This document shows, in pieces, positions 16,486 to 25,726 of a stretch of 64,000 nt of DNA (the first letter of the stretch is position 1; each line of letters starts with the position of its first letter). The position numbers and the translations under genes are program-made. The DNA is from Pseudomonas sp. RIT-PI-q (GTDB lineage: Bacteria; Pseudomonadota; Gammaproteobacteria; Pseudomonadales; Pseudomonadaceae), in contig NZ_LHPC01000077.1 of assembly GCF_001297125.1 (NCBI RefSeq), forward strand, positions 172,810 to 236,809, in the 5' to 3' direction. The notes under the pieces were generated by a model. That model had not been told where the DNA came from and ran no database searches. It saw only the letters and a list, made by a program, of their open reading frames with translations.

Positions 16486-17187
16486 TTAGCCACCGAGGTA
16501 CGCTTCGCGCACTTTCGGGTCGGTCAGCAGGGCTTCACCGGTGCCTTGCATCACCACGCGGCCGTTTTCCAGCACGTACGCGCGGTCAGCGATTTTCAAC
16601 GCCTGGTTGGCGTTCTGCTCCACCAGGAACACCGTCACACCGTCCTTGCGCAGCTGTTCGATGATGTCGAAGATCTGCTGGATGATGATCGGTGCCAGAC
16701 CCAGCGACGGTTCGTCGAGCAGCAGCAGCTTGGGTTTGCTCATCAGCGCACGGCCGATGGCGAGCATTTGCTGTTCGCCGCCAGACATGGTGCCGCCACG
16801 CTGGGCGAAGCGTTCTTTCAGGCGTGGGAAAAGTCCGAGAACCTTGTCCATCTGTTCCTGATAATCGCCCTTGTCGGTGAAGAAACCACCCATGGCGAGG
16901 TTTTCTTCCACGGTCAGGCGGGCAAACACCCGACGACCTTCCGGCACCACCGCAATGCTCTTGCGCATGATCTGCGCCGAGGTCTGCCCCACGAGTTCTT
17001 CACCCATGTACTTGATGCTGCCGCTGTGGGCTTGTGGCGAACCGCAAAGCGTCATCAGCAGGGTGGATTTGCCCGCGCCGTTGGCGCCGATCAGGGTGAC
17101 GATTTCGCCCTGACGGATTTCCACGTTGACGCTGTGCAGGGCCTGGATCTTGCCGTAGAAGGTGGAAACGTTTTCGAATTGCAGCAT
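16486..17187 (-). CDS. livF: Branched-chain amino acid ABC transporter ATP-binding protein LivF (BraG)
   Basis: The protein has 233 residues. Walker A is GANGAGKST, the ABC signature MSGGEQQMLAIGRALMS, and Walker B LLLLDEPSLGL, followed by the switch His region VFLVEQN. The C-terminus KVREAYLGG is typical of LivF. It is the second ATPase of the Leu/Ile/Val importer and drives transport through LivHM. The ATG abuts the stop of livG with no spacer, so the two are translationally coupled. It is the last gene of the operon. Confidence 0.96.
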   Translation of the reverse strand: MLQFENVSTFYGKIQALHSVNVEIRQGEIVTLIGANGAGKSTLLMTLCGSPQAHSGSIKYMGEELVGQTSAQIMRKSIAVVPEGRRVFARLTVEENLAMGGFFTDKGDYQEQMDKVLGLFPRLKERFAQRGGTMSGGEQQMLAIGRALMSKPKLLLLDEPSLGLAPIIIQQIFDIIEQLRKDGVTVFLVEQNANQALKIADRAYVLENGRVVMQGTGEALLTDPKVREAYLGG

Positions 17188-17955
17188 TTACGCTTCCCCC
17201 AGGTAGGCTTTGATCACTTCAGGATTGTCGCGGATCTGTTCCGGCGTGCCGTCGGCCAGGGGCGTGCCCTGGTTGATCACGACGATGTGGTCGGAAATGC
17301 TCATGACCAGTTTCATGTCGTGTTCGATCAGCAGCACGGTGACATCGTGCTCTTCACGCAGCACGCTGATCAACGCCTTGAGGTCTTCGGTTTCCTTCGG
17401 GTTCAGGCCGGCAGCCGGTTCGTCGAGCATGAGGATCCGCGGACGGGTCATCATGCAGCGAGCGATTTCCAGGCGACGTTGCTGACCGTAGGCCAGGGTG
17501 CCGGCCGGACGGTTGGCGAACGCCTTGAGGTTGACCTTTTCCAGCCAGTACTCGGCGAATTCCATGGCCTCGCGCTCGCTTCTGCGGAACGCCGGGGTCT
17601 TGAACAGGCCCGCCAGGAAGTTGGTGTTCAGGTGACGGTGCTGGGCGATCAAGAGGTTCTCGACCGCAGTCATGTCCTTGAACAGCCGCACGTTCTGGAA
17701 GGTGCGCACCACGCCTTTGCGGGCGATCTCGTGGCCGGGCAGGCCTTCGATCGATTGACCGTCAAGCAGGATGCTGCCGCCGCTCGGCTTATAGAAACCG
17801 GTCAGGCAGTTGAACACGGTGGTCTTGCCCGCGCCGTTGGGACCGATCAGCGCCACGACCTGTTTTTCTTTGACGGTCAGGGCCACGCCGTTGACCGCGA
17901 GCAAACCGCCGAAGCGCATGCTCAGATTTTCGACTTTCAGGATCTCGCGGCTCAT
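17188..17955 (-). CDS. livG: Branched-chain amino acid ABC transporter ATP-binding protein LivG (BraF)
   Basis: The protein has 255 residues. Walker A is GPNGAGKTT, followed by NCLTGFYKPSGG, the signature LAYGQQRRLEIARCMMT, and Walker B ILMLDEPAAGLNP. The end ..VIKAYLGEA is typical. It is the larger of the two LIV-type ATPases and pairs with LivF. Its start overlaps the livM stop by four bases (ATGA). Confidence 0.97.
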   Translation of the reverse strand: MSREILKVENLSMRFGGLLAVNGVALTVKEKQVVALIGPNGAGKTTVFNCLTGFYKPSGGSILLDGQSIEGLPGHEIARKGVVRTFQNVRLFKDMTAVENLLIAQHRHLNTNFLAGLFKTPAFRRSEREAMEFAEYWLEKVNLKAFANRPAGTLAYGQQRRLEIARCMMTRPRILMLDEPAAGLNPKETEDLKALISVLREEHDVTVLLIEHDMKLVMSISDHIVVINQGTPLADGTPEQIRDNPEVIKAYLGEA

Positions 17956-19208
17956 TTGCGCAGCTCCATGTGAGGACGTTGCATGGGCAGCAGACCTTGA
18001 GGGCGCCAGATCATCATCAGCACCATCAAGGCGCCGAACATCAACATGCGGTATTCACTGAACTCACGCATCATTTCCGGCAACAGGATCATCACCGTGG
18101 CCGCCAGCACGACGCCCAGTTGCGAGCCCATGCCACCCAACACCACGATGGCGAGGATGGTCGCCGACTCGATAAAGGTGAACGACTCCGGTGTCACCAG
18201 CCCTTGGCGCGCGGCGAAGAAGCTGCCGGCGAAACCGGCGAAGCAGGCACCCAGGGTAAACGCCGAAAGCTTGATGATCGTCGGGTTAAGACCCAACGCA
18301 CGGCAGGCGATTTCGTCTTCACGCAGCGCTTCCCAGGCACGACCCAGGGGCATGCGCAGCAAACGGTTGATCACGAACAACGCGAACAGGGCAAGGAACA
18401 AGGCGACCAGGTAAAGGAAGATCACCTTGTTGATCGAGTTGTATTCCAGGCCGAAGTATTCGTGGAACGTCTGCAGACCTTCAGCGGCTTTACGTTCGAA
18501 GGTCAGGCCGAAGAACGTTGGTTTTTCGATGTTGCTGATGCCGTTCGGGCCGCCGGTGATGTCGGTCAGGTTACGCAGGAACAGACGGATGATTTCACCG
18601 AAGCCCAGGGTCACGATCGCCAGGTAGTCACCACGCAAACGCAATACCGGGAAGCCGAGCAGGAAGCCGAAGGTGGCTGCCATCAGACCGGCAATCGGCA
18701 AGCAGATCCAGAAGCTCAGCCCGTAGTAGTGCGACAGCAGCGCGTAGCTGTAGGCGCCGACGGCATAGAAACCGACATAACCGAGGTCGAGCAGGCCGGC
18801 CAGGCCGACCACGATGTTCAGGCCGAGGCCGAGCATGACGTAGATCAGCACCAGGGTGGCGATGTCCACCGCGCCGCGAGAGCCGAAGAACGGCCAGATC
18901 AGCGCACCGATAATCAGCGCGATGATGATCCAGCGCTGAGTGGTCGGCAGGGTCAGGAACGTACTGGCCTTGGCCGGCATGACCGGCAGGTTCGGCGAGG
19001 ATTTCCAGGCCGAGCTGATCTGCTGGTCGAACAGCACCCGCAGGAACATCAGCACCGAGCACACCGCGATAGTGATCAGGGTGGCCGTACTGGTGCCATG
19101 CACTTCGAGGTTGATGCCGACGATGGTCAGTTTCAGACCGAGTACCGGGTAGGCCACGGCCCACACCAGCAAGGCGCTGAACAACGCCTGTTTAAGATTC
19201 CTAGTCAT
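17952..19208 (-). CDS. livM: High-affinity branched-chain amino acid permease LivM (BraE)
   Basis: The protein has 418 residues and about 10 hydrophobic segments. An N-terminal extension (MTRNLKQALFSALLVWAVAY) precedes the conserved core. The conserved core GLGLNIVVGLAGLLDLGYVGFYAVGAYSYALL and the EAA-like loop around LREDEIACRALGLN identify LivM. It forms the inner membrane channel with LivH. It overlaps livH by four bases. Confidence 0.96.
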   Translation of the reverse strand: MTRNLKQALFSALLVWAVAYPVLGLKLTIVGINLEVHGTSTATLITIAVCSVLMFLRVLFDQQISSAWKSSPNLPVMPAKASTFLTLPTTQRWIIIALIIGALIWPFFGSRGAVDIATLVLIYVMLGLGLNIVVGLAGLLDLGYVGFYAVGAYSYALLSHYYGLSFWICLPIAGLMAATFGFLLGFPVLRLRGDYLAIVTLGFGEIIRLFLRNLTDITGGPNGISNIEKPTFFGLTFERKAAEGLQTFHEYFGLEYNSINKVIFLYLVALFLALFALFVINRLLRMPLGRAWEALREDEIACRALGLNPTIIKLSAFTLGACFAGFAGSFFAARQGLVTPESFTFIESATILAIVVLGGMGSQLGVVLAATVMILLPEMMREFSEYRMLMFGALMVLMMIWRPQGLLPMQRPHMELRK

Positions 19209-20128
19209 ACTTTCTCAACCTCCGGACGGCCCAACAGGCCGGTTGGCCGGAACAACAACACCAGAACCAATAGACCGAACGCGACGACGTCCTTGTACTG
19301 GTCGCCGAAGATATCGGCACCAAACGCTTCTGCCACCCCCAGCACGATCCCGCCGAGCATGGCGCCGGGGATGCTGCCGATACCGCCCAGTACCGCTGCG
19401 GTGAAGGCCTTGAGGCCGACGAGGAAACCGGCGTTCGGGTTGATCACGCCGTATTGCATGCTCAGCAGCACGGCCGCGATGGCCGCCAGTGCGGCACCAA
19501 TGACGAAGGTCAGGGCGATGATGTTGTTGGTGTTGATACCCAGCAGGTTGGCCATCTTGATGTCTTCGGCACAGGCGCGGCAGGCGCGACCCAGGCGAGA
19601 GCGGGAGATGAACAGCGTCAGGCCGAGCATGGCGACCAGAGTCACCACGAACACCACGATTTGCATGTAGGAAATCAGCACTTCATGTGCGCCACCTGGC
19701 CCGATGGAGAAGTTGCCGGGGATCAGGTTGGGGATGGATTTGTCCTTGGAGTCTTGCGCCAGCAGAACCGTGTTCTGCAGGAAGATCGACATGCCGATGG
19801 CGGAAATCAGCGGGATCAGACGGTTGCTGCCGCGCAGGGGGCGGTAGGCGATCCGTTCGATGCTGTAGCCGTAGGCACTGGTCACGACGATGGTTGCGAG
19901 AAAAGCGGCGGTCATCAACAGCGGAACACTGTCGAGTCCCATCATGGACAGGCCCGCGATGGCGATGAACGCCACGTAGGAACCGATCATGTACACCTCG
20001 CCGTGGGCGAAGTTGATCATTCCAATGATGCCGTAAACCATCGTATAGCCGATGGCGATCAGGGCATACGTGCTGCCAATGGTCAGACCATTAACCAGCT
20101 GTTGGAAGAAGTGATAGATGTCAGGCAT
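19205..20128 (-). CDS. livH: High-affinity branched-chain amino acid permease LivH (BraD)
   Basis: The protein has 307 residues and eight or so membrane segments. Typical LivH stretches are QQLVNGLTIGSTYALIAIGY, YGIIGMINFAHGEVYMIGSY and the cytoplasmic loop RACRACAEDIKMANLLGIN. It is the first permease of the operon after the binding-protein gene, from which it is separated by 232 bases containing a hairpin. Confidence 0.97.
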   Translation of the reverse strand: MPDIYHFFQQLVNGLTIGSTYALIAIGYTMVYGIIGMINFAHGEVYMIGSYVAFIAIAGLSMMGLDSVPLLMTAAFLATIVVTSAYGYSIERIAYRPLRGSNRLIPLISAIGMSIFLQNTVLLAQDSKDKSIPNLIPGNFSIGPGGAHEVLISYMQIVVFVVTLVAMLGLTLFISRSRLGRACRACAEDIKMANLLGINTNNIIALTFVIGAALAAIAAVLLSMQYGVINPNAGFLVGLKAFTAAVLGGIGSIPGAMLGGIVLGVAEAFGADIFGDQYKDVVAFGLLVLVLLFRPTGLLGRPEVEKV

Positions 20129-20310
20129 TACAGCGCTCCTAAAAACCTGATACGCATTTCACTGGTGGAGTCATTTTCCCGCTCGAGCCCCGTGGATCTG
20201 CATCCACTTCGAACGCGAGGTTTGCCAGCGAACCGCTGATGACGGTTTTGAGATTTTCAGGTGGGGAGACTGGCGGATCACGCCAGCGCGGCCCAATACG
20301 TTCGTAAAAC

Positions 20311-20338
20311 AAAGCCCACGGCACGCCGTGGGCTTTAT
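20311..20338 (-). terminator. Intercistronic hairpin between the binding-protein gene and livH
   Basis: AAAGCCCACGGC and GCCGTGGGCTTT form a 12-bp stem 23 bases after the braC stop. On the minus strand only a short T-run follows, so it is probably a leaky terminator or an mRNA-stabilising 3' end. The result would be more binding protein than permease. Confidence 0.75.
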
Positions 20339-20360
20339 TGGCAGTCAGTCAGGCAACGCC

Positions 20361-21488
20361 TTACTGAGGCTTGGCTTCAGTTTTAGGTTTGCCGAAGTGC
20401 CACTCGTAAACCACAAATTTGAAGTCTTTCAGGTCGCCCTTGTCGTCGAAGCTCAGGTCGCCGGTCGGAGTTTTGAAGGTGCCCGCGTGGATGGCAGCAG
20501 CCACTTTGGCGGTGTCTTCGCTCTTGGCAGCCTTGATGCCGTCGGCGATCACTTCCACAGCCGAGTAGGCCGGGAATACGAACGGACCGCTTGGGTCTTC
20601 TTTCTTGGCTTTGAACGCGTCAGCCAGGGCGATGTTGGCCGGATCCTGGTCGAAGGATTTCGGCAGGGTCACCAGCAGGCCTTCGGAAGCGTCCTTGGCG
20701 ATCTGCGAAATCGAGTCGTTACCCACGCCTTCCGGACCCATGAACTTGGCTTTCAGGCCTTTTTCCTGGGATTGACGCAGGATCAGACCCAGCTCCGGGT
20801 GGTAGCCGCCGTAGTAGACGAAGTCGACGTTGGCTTGCTTGAGCTTGGAGATCATCGAAGAGAAGTCTTTGTCGCCGGCGTTGATGCCTTCGAACACGGC
20901 AACCTTGACGCCTTTGCCTTCCAGGGTTTTCTTCACGGCGGTGGCAATGCCTTCACCGTATTGCTGTTTGTCGTGCAGAACAGCAACGATTTTCGGTTTT
21001 ACGTAATCGGCGATGTAGTTACCGGCGGCAGGGCCTTGAGCGCTGTCCAGACCGATGGTACGGAACACCATTTTGTAACCACGGGACGTGATGTCCGGGC
21101 TGGTGGCAGCCGGGGTAATCATGATCACGCCTTCGTCTTCGTAGATGTCCGAAGCCGGTTGAGTGGAGCTGGAGCACAGGTGACCGACCACGAACTTGAC
21201 GCCGTCGTTGACGACTTTGTTCGCGACCGCTACCGCTTGTTTTGGATCGCAGGCGTCATCGTATTCAACGGCTTCGAGTTTCTTGCCGTCTACGCCGCCT
21301 TTGGCGTTGATCTGTTCGATGGCCATTTTGGCGCCACTGAACTGCATGTCGCCGTATTGGGCTACAGGACCGGTCTTAGGGCCGGCGATGCCGATCTTGA
21401 TGGTGTCAGCTGCGAACGAATGGCTGGCAACCCCGGCCAGAACCATAGCGGCAAACAGTTTGCAAATCTGCTTAGTAGCCTTAGTCAT
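20361..21488 (-). CDS. braC: Periplasmic branched-chain amino acid-binding protein
   Basis: The protein has 375 residues with a signal peptide that ends at about ASHSFA/ADTIKIG. It has the type I periplasmic-binding fold of Leu/Ile/Val-binding proteins: IGIAGPKTGPVAQYGDMQFSG, EYDDACDPKQAVAVANKVV, GHLCSSSTQPASDIYEDEG, TPAATSPDITSRGY. One disulfide pair (DACDP and GHLCSS) matches the family. It captures branched-chain amino acids and possibly alanine and delivers them to LivHMGF. The start has GTGGAG upstream. Confidence 0.95.
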   Translation of the reverse strand: MTKATKQICKLFAAMVLAGVASHSFAADTIKIGIAGPKTGPVAQYGDMQFSGAKMAIEQINAKGGVDGKKLEAVEYDDACDPKQAVAVANKVVNDGVKFVVGHLCSSSTQPASDIYEDEGVIMITPAATSPDITSRGYKMVFRTIGLDSAQGPAAGNYIADYVKPKIVAVLHDKQQYGEGIATAVKKTLEGKGVKVAVFEGINAGDKDFSSMISKLKQANVDFVYYGGYHPELGLILRQSQEKGLKAKFMGPEGVGNDSISQIAKDASEGLLVTLPKSFDQDPANIALADAFKAKKEDPSGPFVFPAYSAVEVIADGIKAAKSEDTAKVAAAIHAGTFKTPTGDLSFDDKGDLKDFKFVVYEWHFGKPKTEAKPQ

Positions 21489-21826
21489 AGTGCTCCACTC
21501 TTACTGTTGTAGTTTTTATAGTCCTGGCGCCGTAGCAGCAGAACCGGGTCAGATATCTTCGATATCCTCCGGAAAATGCCCCCGGCAACTGTACCGGTAC
21601 AGTGTAGAGCGCCGATTGTTAGCCTGGGAAGGCGGCGCCAGGGGGCAAATCCTGAGGGTGTCGCTTTTTTGAAAGAAAAAGACAGAATTGCGGCGGGGGG
21701 TCAGGCTGAATTAACAGCAATCCTTGGCTTTCCTGCACTTTTCGATCGATGACTCAATTGCATCCGGGGTTTTCTGCCAGACCACCAACGTTATGATTGC
21801 GTCGATTTCTTTTCCGGACAGGACCC
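21489..21826. other. Intergenic region upstream of the binding-protein gene and DUF2288 gene
   Basis: No gene is seen. The stretch must carry the divergent promoters of the liv operon and of the DUF2288 gene. GATATC-TTC-GATATC at about 21552-21566 is a small symmetric element on the liv side; its function is unknown. Confidence 0.5.
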
Positions 21827-22132
21827 ATGACTCAAGAACCTAGCACCCTCTATGCCAAGCTGCTTGGTGAAACCGCATCTATTACCTGGAAAGAGCTGGA
21901 GCCGTTCTTCGCCAGGGGTGCCCTATTGTGGGTCGACCCGGGTCTGGATTTGATCGCCGCGGCCGAGGCGGTGGCGACCGATGAAGGCGAGAAAGTGGCT
22001 GCCTGGCTGGCTGCCGACAAGGTCGCCAAGCTGTCTGAAACGCGGGCGCTGGATCTTTTCGAACGTGCCCCGGAACTGTGGGCCGTGGTCGTTTCGCCGT
22101 GGATTTTGATCCAGGAAAGGGCGACGAGCTGA
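21827..22132 (+). CDS. DUF2288 family protein
   Basis: The protein has 101 residues from ATG 21827, with GGACAGGA upstream; the upstream ATG 21797 has no ribosome site. Features are LYAKLLGETASITWKELEPF, FARGALLWVDPGLDLI and the C-terminal PELWAVVVSPWILIQE, which I recognise as DUF2288, a small soluble family present in many proteobacteria and cyanobacteria. The function is unknown. A terminator-like hairpin follows at 22271. Confidence 0.82.
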   Translation: MTQEPSTLYAKLLGETASITWKELEPFFARGALLWVDPGLDLIAAAEAVATDEGEKVAAWLAADKVAKLSETRALDLFERAPELWAVVVSPWILIQERATS

Positions 22133-22270
22133 CATGCCGCACTAAAACAGTGCGCTGCCAGAACGGCTAAAAGTGTGTAGGCGAGTAGCGTGATGGCATG
22201 TTGCCGTAGAGAAAGGCCACAGAAGGGTCTTGGCGAGGGTGACGTAAACGTAACGGGAACAGTTTATTGA

Positions 22271-22297
22271 GCAGCCGATGGGCTGCTTAATTGTTTC
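22271..22297 (+). terminator. Terminator after the DUF2288 gene
   Basis: GCAGCC-GATG-GGCTGC stem followed by TTAATTGTTT. The remaining bases of 22133-22435 hold only the REPIN below. Confidence 0.7.
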
Positions 22298-22330
22298 TGA
22301 ATGTTGGGATTTGCGGCGAATGTGCTGCCG

Positions 22331-22425
22331 CCATCGCGGGCAAGCCCGCTCCCACAGGTTCAGTGGCGTTCATGGATGTTGTGCTCGACACGGACACTGT
22401 GGGAGCGGGCTTGCCCGCGATGAGG
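22331..22425. repeat. REPIN
   Basis: Inverted pair of GAGCGGGCTTGCCCGC-type REPs directly upstream of the stop of the tubulin-like gene. Confidence 0.88.
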
Positions 22426-22435
22426 TCGACGCAGA

Positions 22436-24631
22436 TTAGAAGGTCTTGCCGGTATGGTTATTCAACGAAATAACCTTGGTCTTGCCAATCCGGTGACGAT
22501 AGATCTCGCGCAGGTACTTGATCGCCTTCTTCACGCAATCGCGCGACAAACGAATGTCATTGATCGAGACGAACTTGTCCTTGTCGTTGATCAGCTCGCG
22601 GTACTTCTTCTCGTACATCGGTTTGATCGCGTACCAGTTGGTGTCGAGGATCTTCGCCGGGTTCTCGAACTCGTTGAGCAAGTCGTCGATCAGGCCCTCG
22701 TCAAACTCTTCGTTGATGATGAAGTCGAGGATCGAGTTGTCCAGGGTCTCGTCGAAGCGGTACGGGGTTTTCGCAAAGCAGCGTTTGATAAACGCCACAA
22801 TCAGCGTCAGGAAGTCGTCCGACAGGCACGGGCTCTTGGCGATCAAGGTGGTCAGCGACAAGTTGGCCGAGGCGCCGATCACCAGCGCATAACGCTTGAG
22901 CGTGGTGTTGGGGAACAGGCTGTTGAGGTGGGTCTTCAACCGGTTCAGGTCCATGTAGGACAGCTTGTAGTCCTTCGGCAAGGACACGATCGACACCACC
23001 GATGAGCAGTTCTTGAAGAAGTGCAGGTCGTGCAACGCGGCGGCGTCATAACCCGAGTTCTTGTACTGCTCCAGCGACGCACGATAACGCTTGGACTCGA
23101 TCGGCAACAAGCTGATGCCTTCAATCGCCTGGGTCACTTTGTTGAAGTGCGGCAGGTCGATGGAACGGAAGAACAGGTCGTCAATGTTCAGGCGCTGCGG
23201 CTCTTTCTCGAACACCTTGAACTTGTCGCTGCTCGGCGGCGGGGTTTCCGGCACCACGGATTCGGCATAGGCAATCGCCACCGGGCCGGCCAGGCTCATG
23301 AACAGGTCGTTGGCGTCGAGGCGAATGGTTTCGCCGATGTCGATGCCGGCGCGACGGAAATAGTTCTGGTCGTAGTCAGTCGTGACCGCCTGCGCCGTCA
23401 GGATGTTGAAGATCTGCTGCGAGATGTACTGGTTCGCGTGCTTCTCCATCGCATTGACGTCGATGTTCTGGATGTTGCCGTCATCGCTTTCTTCGGCATA
23501 CCGCATGATGTCGTTGGAGATCAGCATCATCGCGTTCCATGGGCGAATACGCCCCATGACACTGGCTTCGCTGCTGTCTTCGTTGGCGAAGTTGTAGGAG
23601 AAGTCCCACTCTTCCGACAGGTATTTACACAGCAGTCGACCGGCGTTGATGTGCAGCGCTTCGGACATTTCACTGCGGTGATCGGAAATGTTCGGCAACA
23701 CGCAGATGCCGCTGGTGAAGATCGGCTCGAACACGAACGAGTGGCCGCTCTTGCCGTCGTGCTCGTCCATTGGCTTGGTGTCGAACGTCTTGTTCATGTA
23801 CGAGTGCTGCTGGGCCAGGCCGAATTCCGAGGCCATGCCCGAACCGGTGCCGCCGCCGGCACTGAAGATCGAGAAATACAGGCGCGACTGGTTGGCCTTG
23901 ATGCCACAGCTGTCGATCAGGTACGAGTGAATCATCTTCCAGTCGGGGCTGGAGAAACGCTGGGTATCCTTGTTCAGGATGATCTTGGCCAGGTACTGAC
24001 CGAGGATCGGCGCGTTACCGGCGCCCCCGGCGTGGACTTCCGACAAGTCCATTATTTTCATTTTGCTGTAGTCGCGCAGGAAGCCGCTTTTTTCGCCCTT
24101 GCGCGAGAAACGGATGCGGCCGGCGATGTCTTTGTCCAGGTCGCCGAGCATCACCAGCGGTTCCACCAGGAACACCGGTTTGGTGGCCTTGTTCGGCCCC
24201 AGGCGCAGATTGTTACGGATCCATTGTGCCGGGCTGTAGCCCTTTTCAGCGAAGCGCTTGTCCGGCGAGAGACGGTCTTCGTTGTTGAATTCGTTGAGGT
24301 AGAACTTGCGGGCGTTGTACACCAGTTCCGCGACGTCCAGCGCGATGTTCGAACCGCAACGACCGAGGCCGATCAGGCACACCGACGGGAATTCCTGATC
24401 GTTGTGCTGTTCGTTGTCGCCTTCCAGGTGCGGTGGGCGCGGGAACACCATGTCGCGCAGGCCGTCGAGGTTATCGAGGATGCGGTCGGTGTTGGTTTCG
24501 GTGAAGTACAGATATTGCTGAGTGGCCAGCGGGCGCGATGGCGTCAATGGCTTCGAGGGCGCAGGGCTGTTCGCCGCGGGGCTCAGCGTCAGATCGGATA
24601 TCGCAGTGGCCGGATTGTTTTTAGAAGTCAT
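22436..24631 (-). CDS. FtsZ/tubulin-superfamily protein (tubulin-like domain)
   Basis: The protein has 731 residues, nearly twice the length of FtsZ. A disordered Ser/Pro-rich N-terminus (about 1-40) leads into a GTPase-like domain. The Rossmann-type first loop is CLIGLGRCGSN at 85-95, the tubulin signature loop T4 is AGGGTGSG at 258-265, and the FtsZ-like base-contact strand is MLISNDIM at 369-376. A segment like the T7 synergy loop, LDANDLFMSLAGP, lies at 438-450. A further AGGAGNAP loop lies at 201-208. The last 280 residues match nothing I know. No membrane segment or signal is seen. The nearest description I recall is the tubulin-like family distinct from FtsZ and BtubAB that has been proposed to act on membranes. 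The gene stands alone. Its function is unknown. Confidence 0.8.
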   Translation of the reverse strand: MTSKNNPATAISDLTLSPAANSPAPSKPLTPSRPLATQQYLYFTETNTDRILDNLDGLRDMVFPRPPHLEGDNEQHNDQEFPSVCLIGLGRCGSNIALDVAELVYNARKFYLNEFNNEDRLSPDKRFAEKGYSPAQWIRNNLRLGPNKATKPVFLVEPLVMLGDLDKDIAGRIRFSRKGEKSGFLRDYSKMKIMDLSEVHAGGAGNAPILGQYLAKIILNKDTQRFSSPDWKMIHSYLIDSCGIKANQSRLYFSIFSAGGGTGSGMASEFGLAQQHSYMNKTFDTKPMDEHDGKSGHSFVFEPIFTSGICVLPNISDHRSEMSEALHINAGRLLCKYLSEEWDFSYNFANEDSSEASVMGRIRPWNAMMLISNDIMRYAEESDDGNIQNIDVNAMEKHANQYISQQIFNILTAQAVTTDYDQNYFRRAGIDIGETIRLDANDLFMSLAGPVAIAYAESVVPETPPPSSDKFKVFEKEPQRLNIDDLFFRSIDLPHFNKVTQAIEGISLLPIESKRYRASLEQYKNSGYDAAALHDLHFFKNCSSVVSIVSLPKDYKLSYMDLNRLKTHLNSLFPNTTLKRYALVIGASANLSLTTLIAKSPCLSDDFLTLIVAFIKRCFAKTPYRFDETLDNSILDFIINEEFDEGLIDDLLNEFENPAKILDTNWYAIKPMYEKKYRELINDKDKFVSINDIRLSRDCVKKAIKYLREIYRHRIGKTKVISLNNHTGKTF

Positions 24632-24829
24632 TGTGCGCCATATACCTGGGCTGGTTGGTTGGGCGACAGCCTGTCGTCAAACCATCACGGGATGGGAACT
24701 CGCGTCTTTTTTCAGCGCGTATTGGGTCCAAGCGTCAGGGCTTTTACCTGGGCATCGCTCGGGGGAATCCTTTCCCAAGTCATGATGAATCGGCCAATAT
24801 TCGGCGATCTTTAATCAAAAGGAGGCCAG

Positions 24830-25726
24830 ATGATGGCAACGTTACCTTCGCTCGGGTTTGCCGGGATCGGCCTGATGGGCTTGCCAATGTGTCGGCGCCT
24901 GCTGGCGGCGGGCTATCCGCTGACGGTATGGAACCGCAATCCGGCCAAATGCGCGCCGCTGGTCGAGGCCGGCGCACGACAGGTCGCCACACCTGCCGAG
25001 CTTTGCCAGCATGCTGACGTGGTGATGCTGTGCCTGGCGGACACGTCGGTGGTGCGCGAGGTGGTATTCGGCGCGTCAGGGATTGCGCAAGGTGCGAAAA
25101 GCGCTCAATTGCTGGTGGATTTTTCCAGCCTGGAACCTACCGCCACGCGGGAAATGGCGACAACGCTGGTCAGCAAAACCGGCATGAAATGGCTGGATGC
25201 GCCGGTGTCCGGCGGAGTGATCGGTGCCGAGGCCGGCAGCCTGGCGATCATGGTGGGTGGCGACGCGGCGGACCTGGAGCGCGTCAGGCCGGTGCTGTCG
25301 AGCCTCGGCCAGCGCGTGACCCACATGGGCGCCGTCGGGGCAGGGCAGGTGACCAAGGCTTGCAACCAAATGATTGTGGCCTGCAATGCACTGGTGATCG
25401 CCGAAGTGGTGGCGTTGGCCGAGCGCTCCGGCGTCGACGCCAGCCTGATCGCCGAGGCGTTGGCCGGCGGTTTCGCTGACTCGAAACCCTTGCAGTTCCT
25501 CGCTCCGCAAATGGCCGAAAGCCGCTTCGAACCGGTGAAATGGCACGTGCGCACGTTGCTCAAGGATCTGGATGGCGCGGTGAAGTTTTCCCGCGAGCAG
25601 GGTTCGGCGACACCGATCAGTGGATTGGCCGCACAATTGATGCGACTGCATGGGAGCCAGGGATTCCTGGAAAAAGATCCGTCGACGTTAGTGCAGTTGT
25701 ACCGCGAGCCAGACTCAAAGGACTGA
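24830..25726 (+). CDS. NAD(P)-dependent 3-hydroxyisobutyrate dehydrogenase-like beta-hydroxyacid dehydrogenase
   Basis: The protein has 298 residues, with AAGGAGG ahead of two adjacent ATG codons (24830, 24833). The N-terminal dinucleotide site is GFAGIGLMGLPMCRRL, the substrate loop is DAPVSGGVIGAEAGSL at about 122, and the catalytic lysine stretch is GAVGAGQVTKACNQMIVA. The C-terminal helical domain has KDLDGAVKFSRE. Members oxidise 3-hydroxyisobutyrate, tartronate semialdehyde or similar beta-hydroxyacids; the substrate is not decided here. The last 110 bases are antisense to the frame of the convergent MHYT-GGDEF gene. Confidence 0.9.
   Translation: MMATLPSLGFAGIGLMGLPMCRRLLAAGYPLTVWNRNPAKCAPLVEAGARQVATPAELCQHADVVMLCLADTSVVREVVFGASGIAQGAKSAQLLVDFSSLEPTATREMATTLVSKTGMKWLDAPVSGGVIGAEAGSLAIMVGGDAADLERVRPVLSSLGQRVTHMGAVGAGQVTKACNQMIVACNALVIAEVVALAERSGVDASLIAEALAGGFADSKPLQFLAPQMAESRFEPVKWHVRTLLKDLDGAVKFSREQGSATPISGLAAQLMRLHGSQGFLEKDPSTLVQLYREPDSKD

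Noticed and set aside
16546..19670. Long plus-strand frames over the liv operon
   Set aside because: All are antisense to livF, livG, livM and livH, which have clear ABC transporter motifs.
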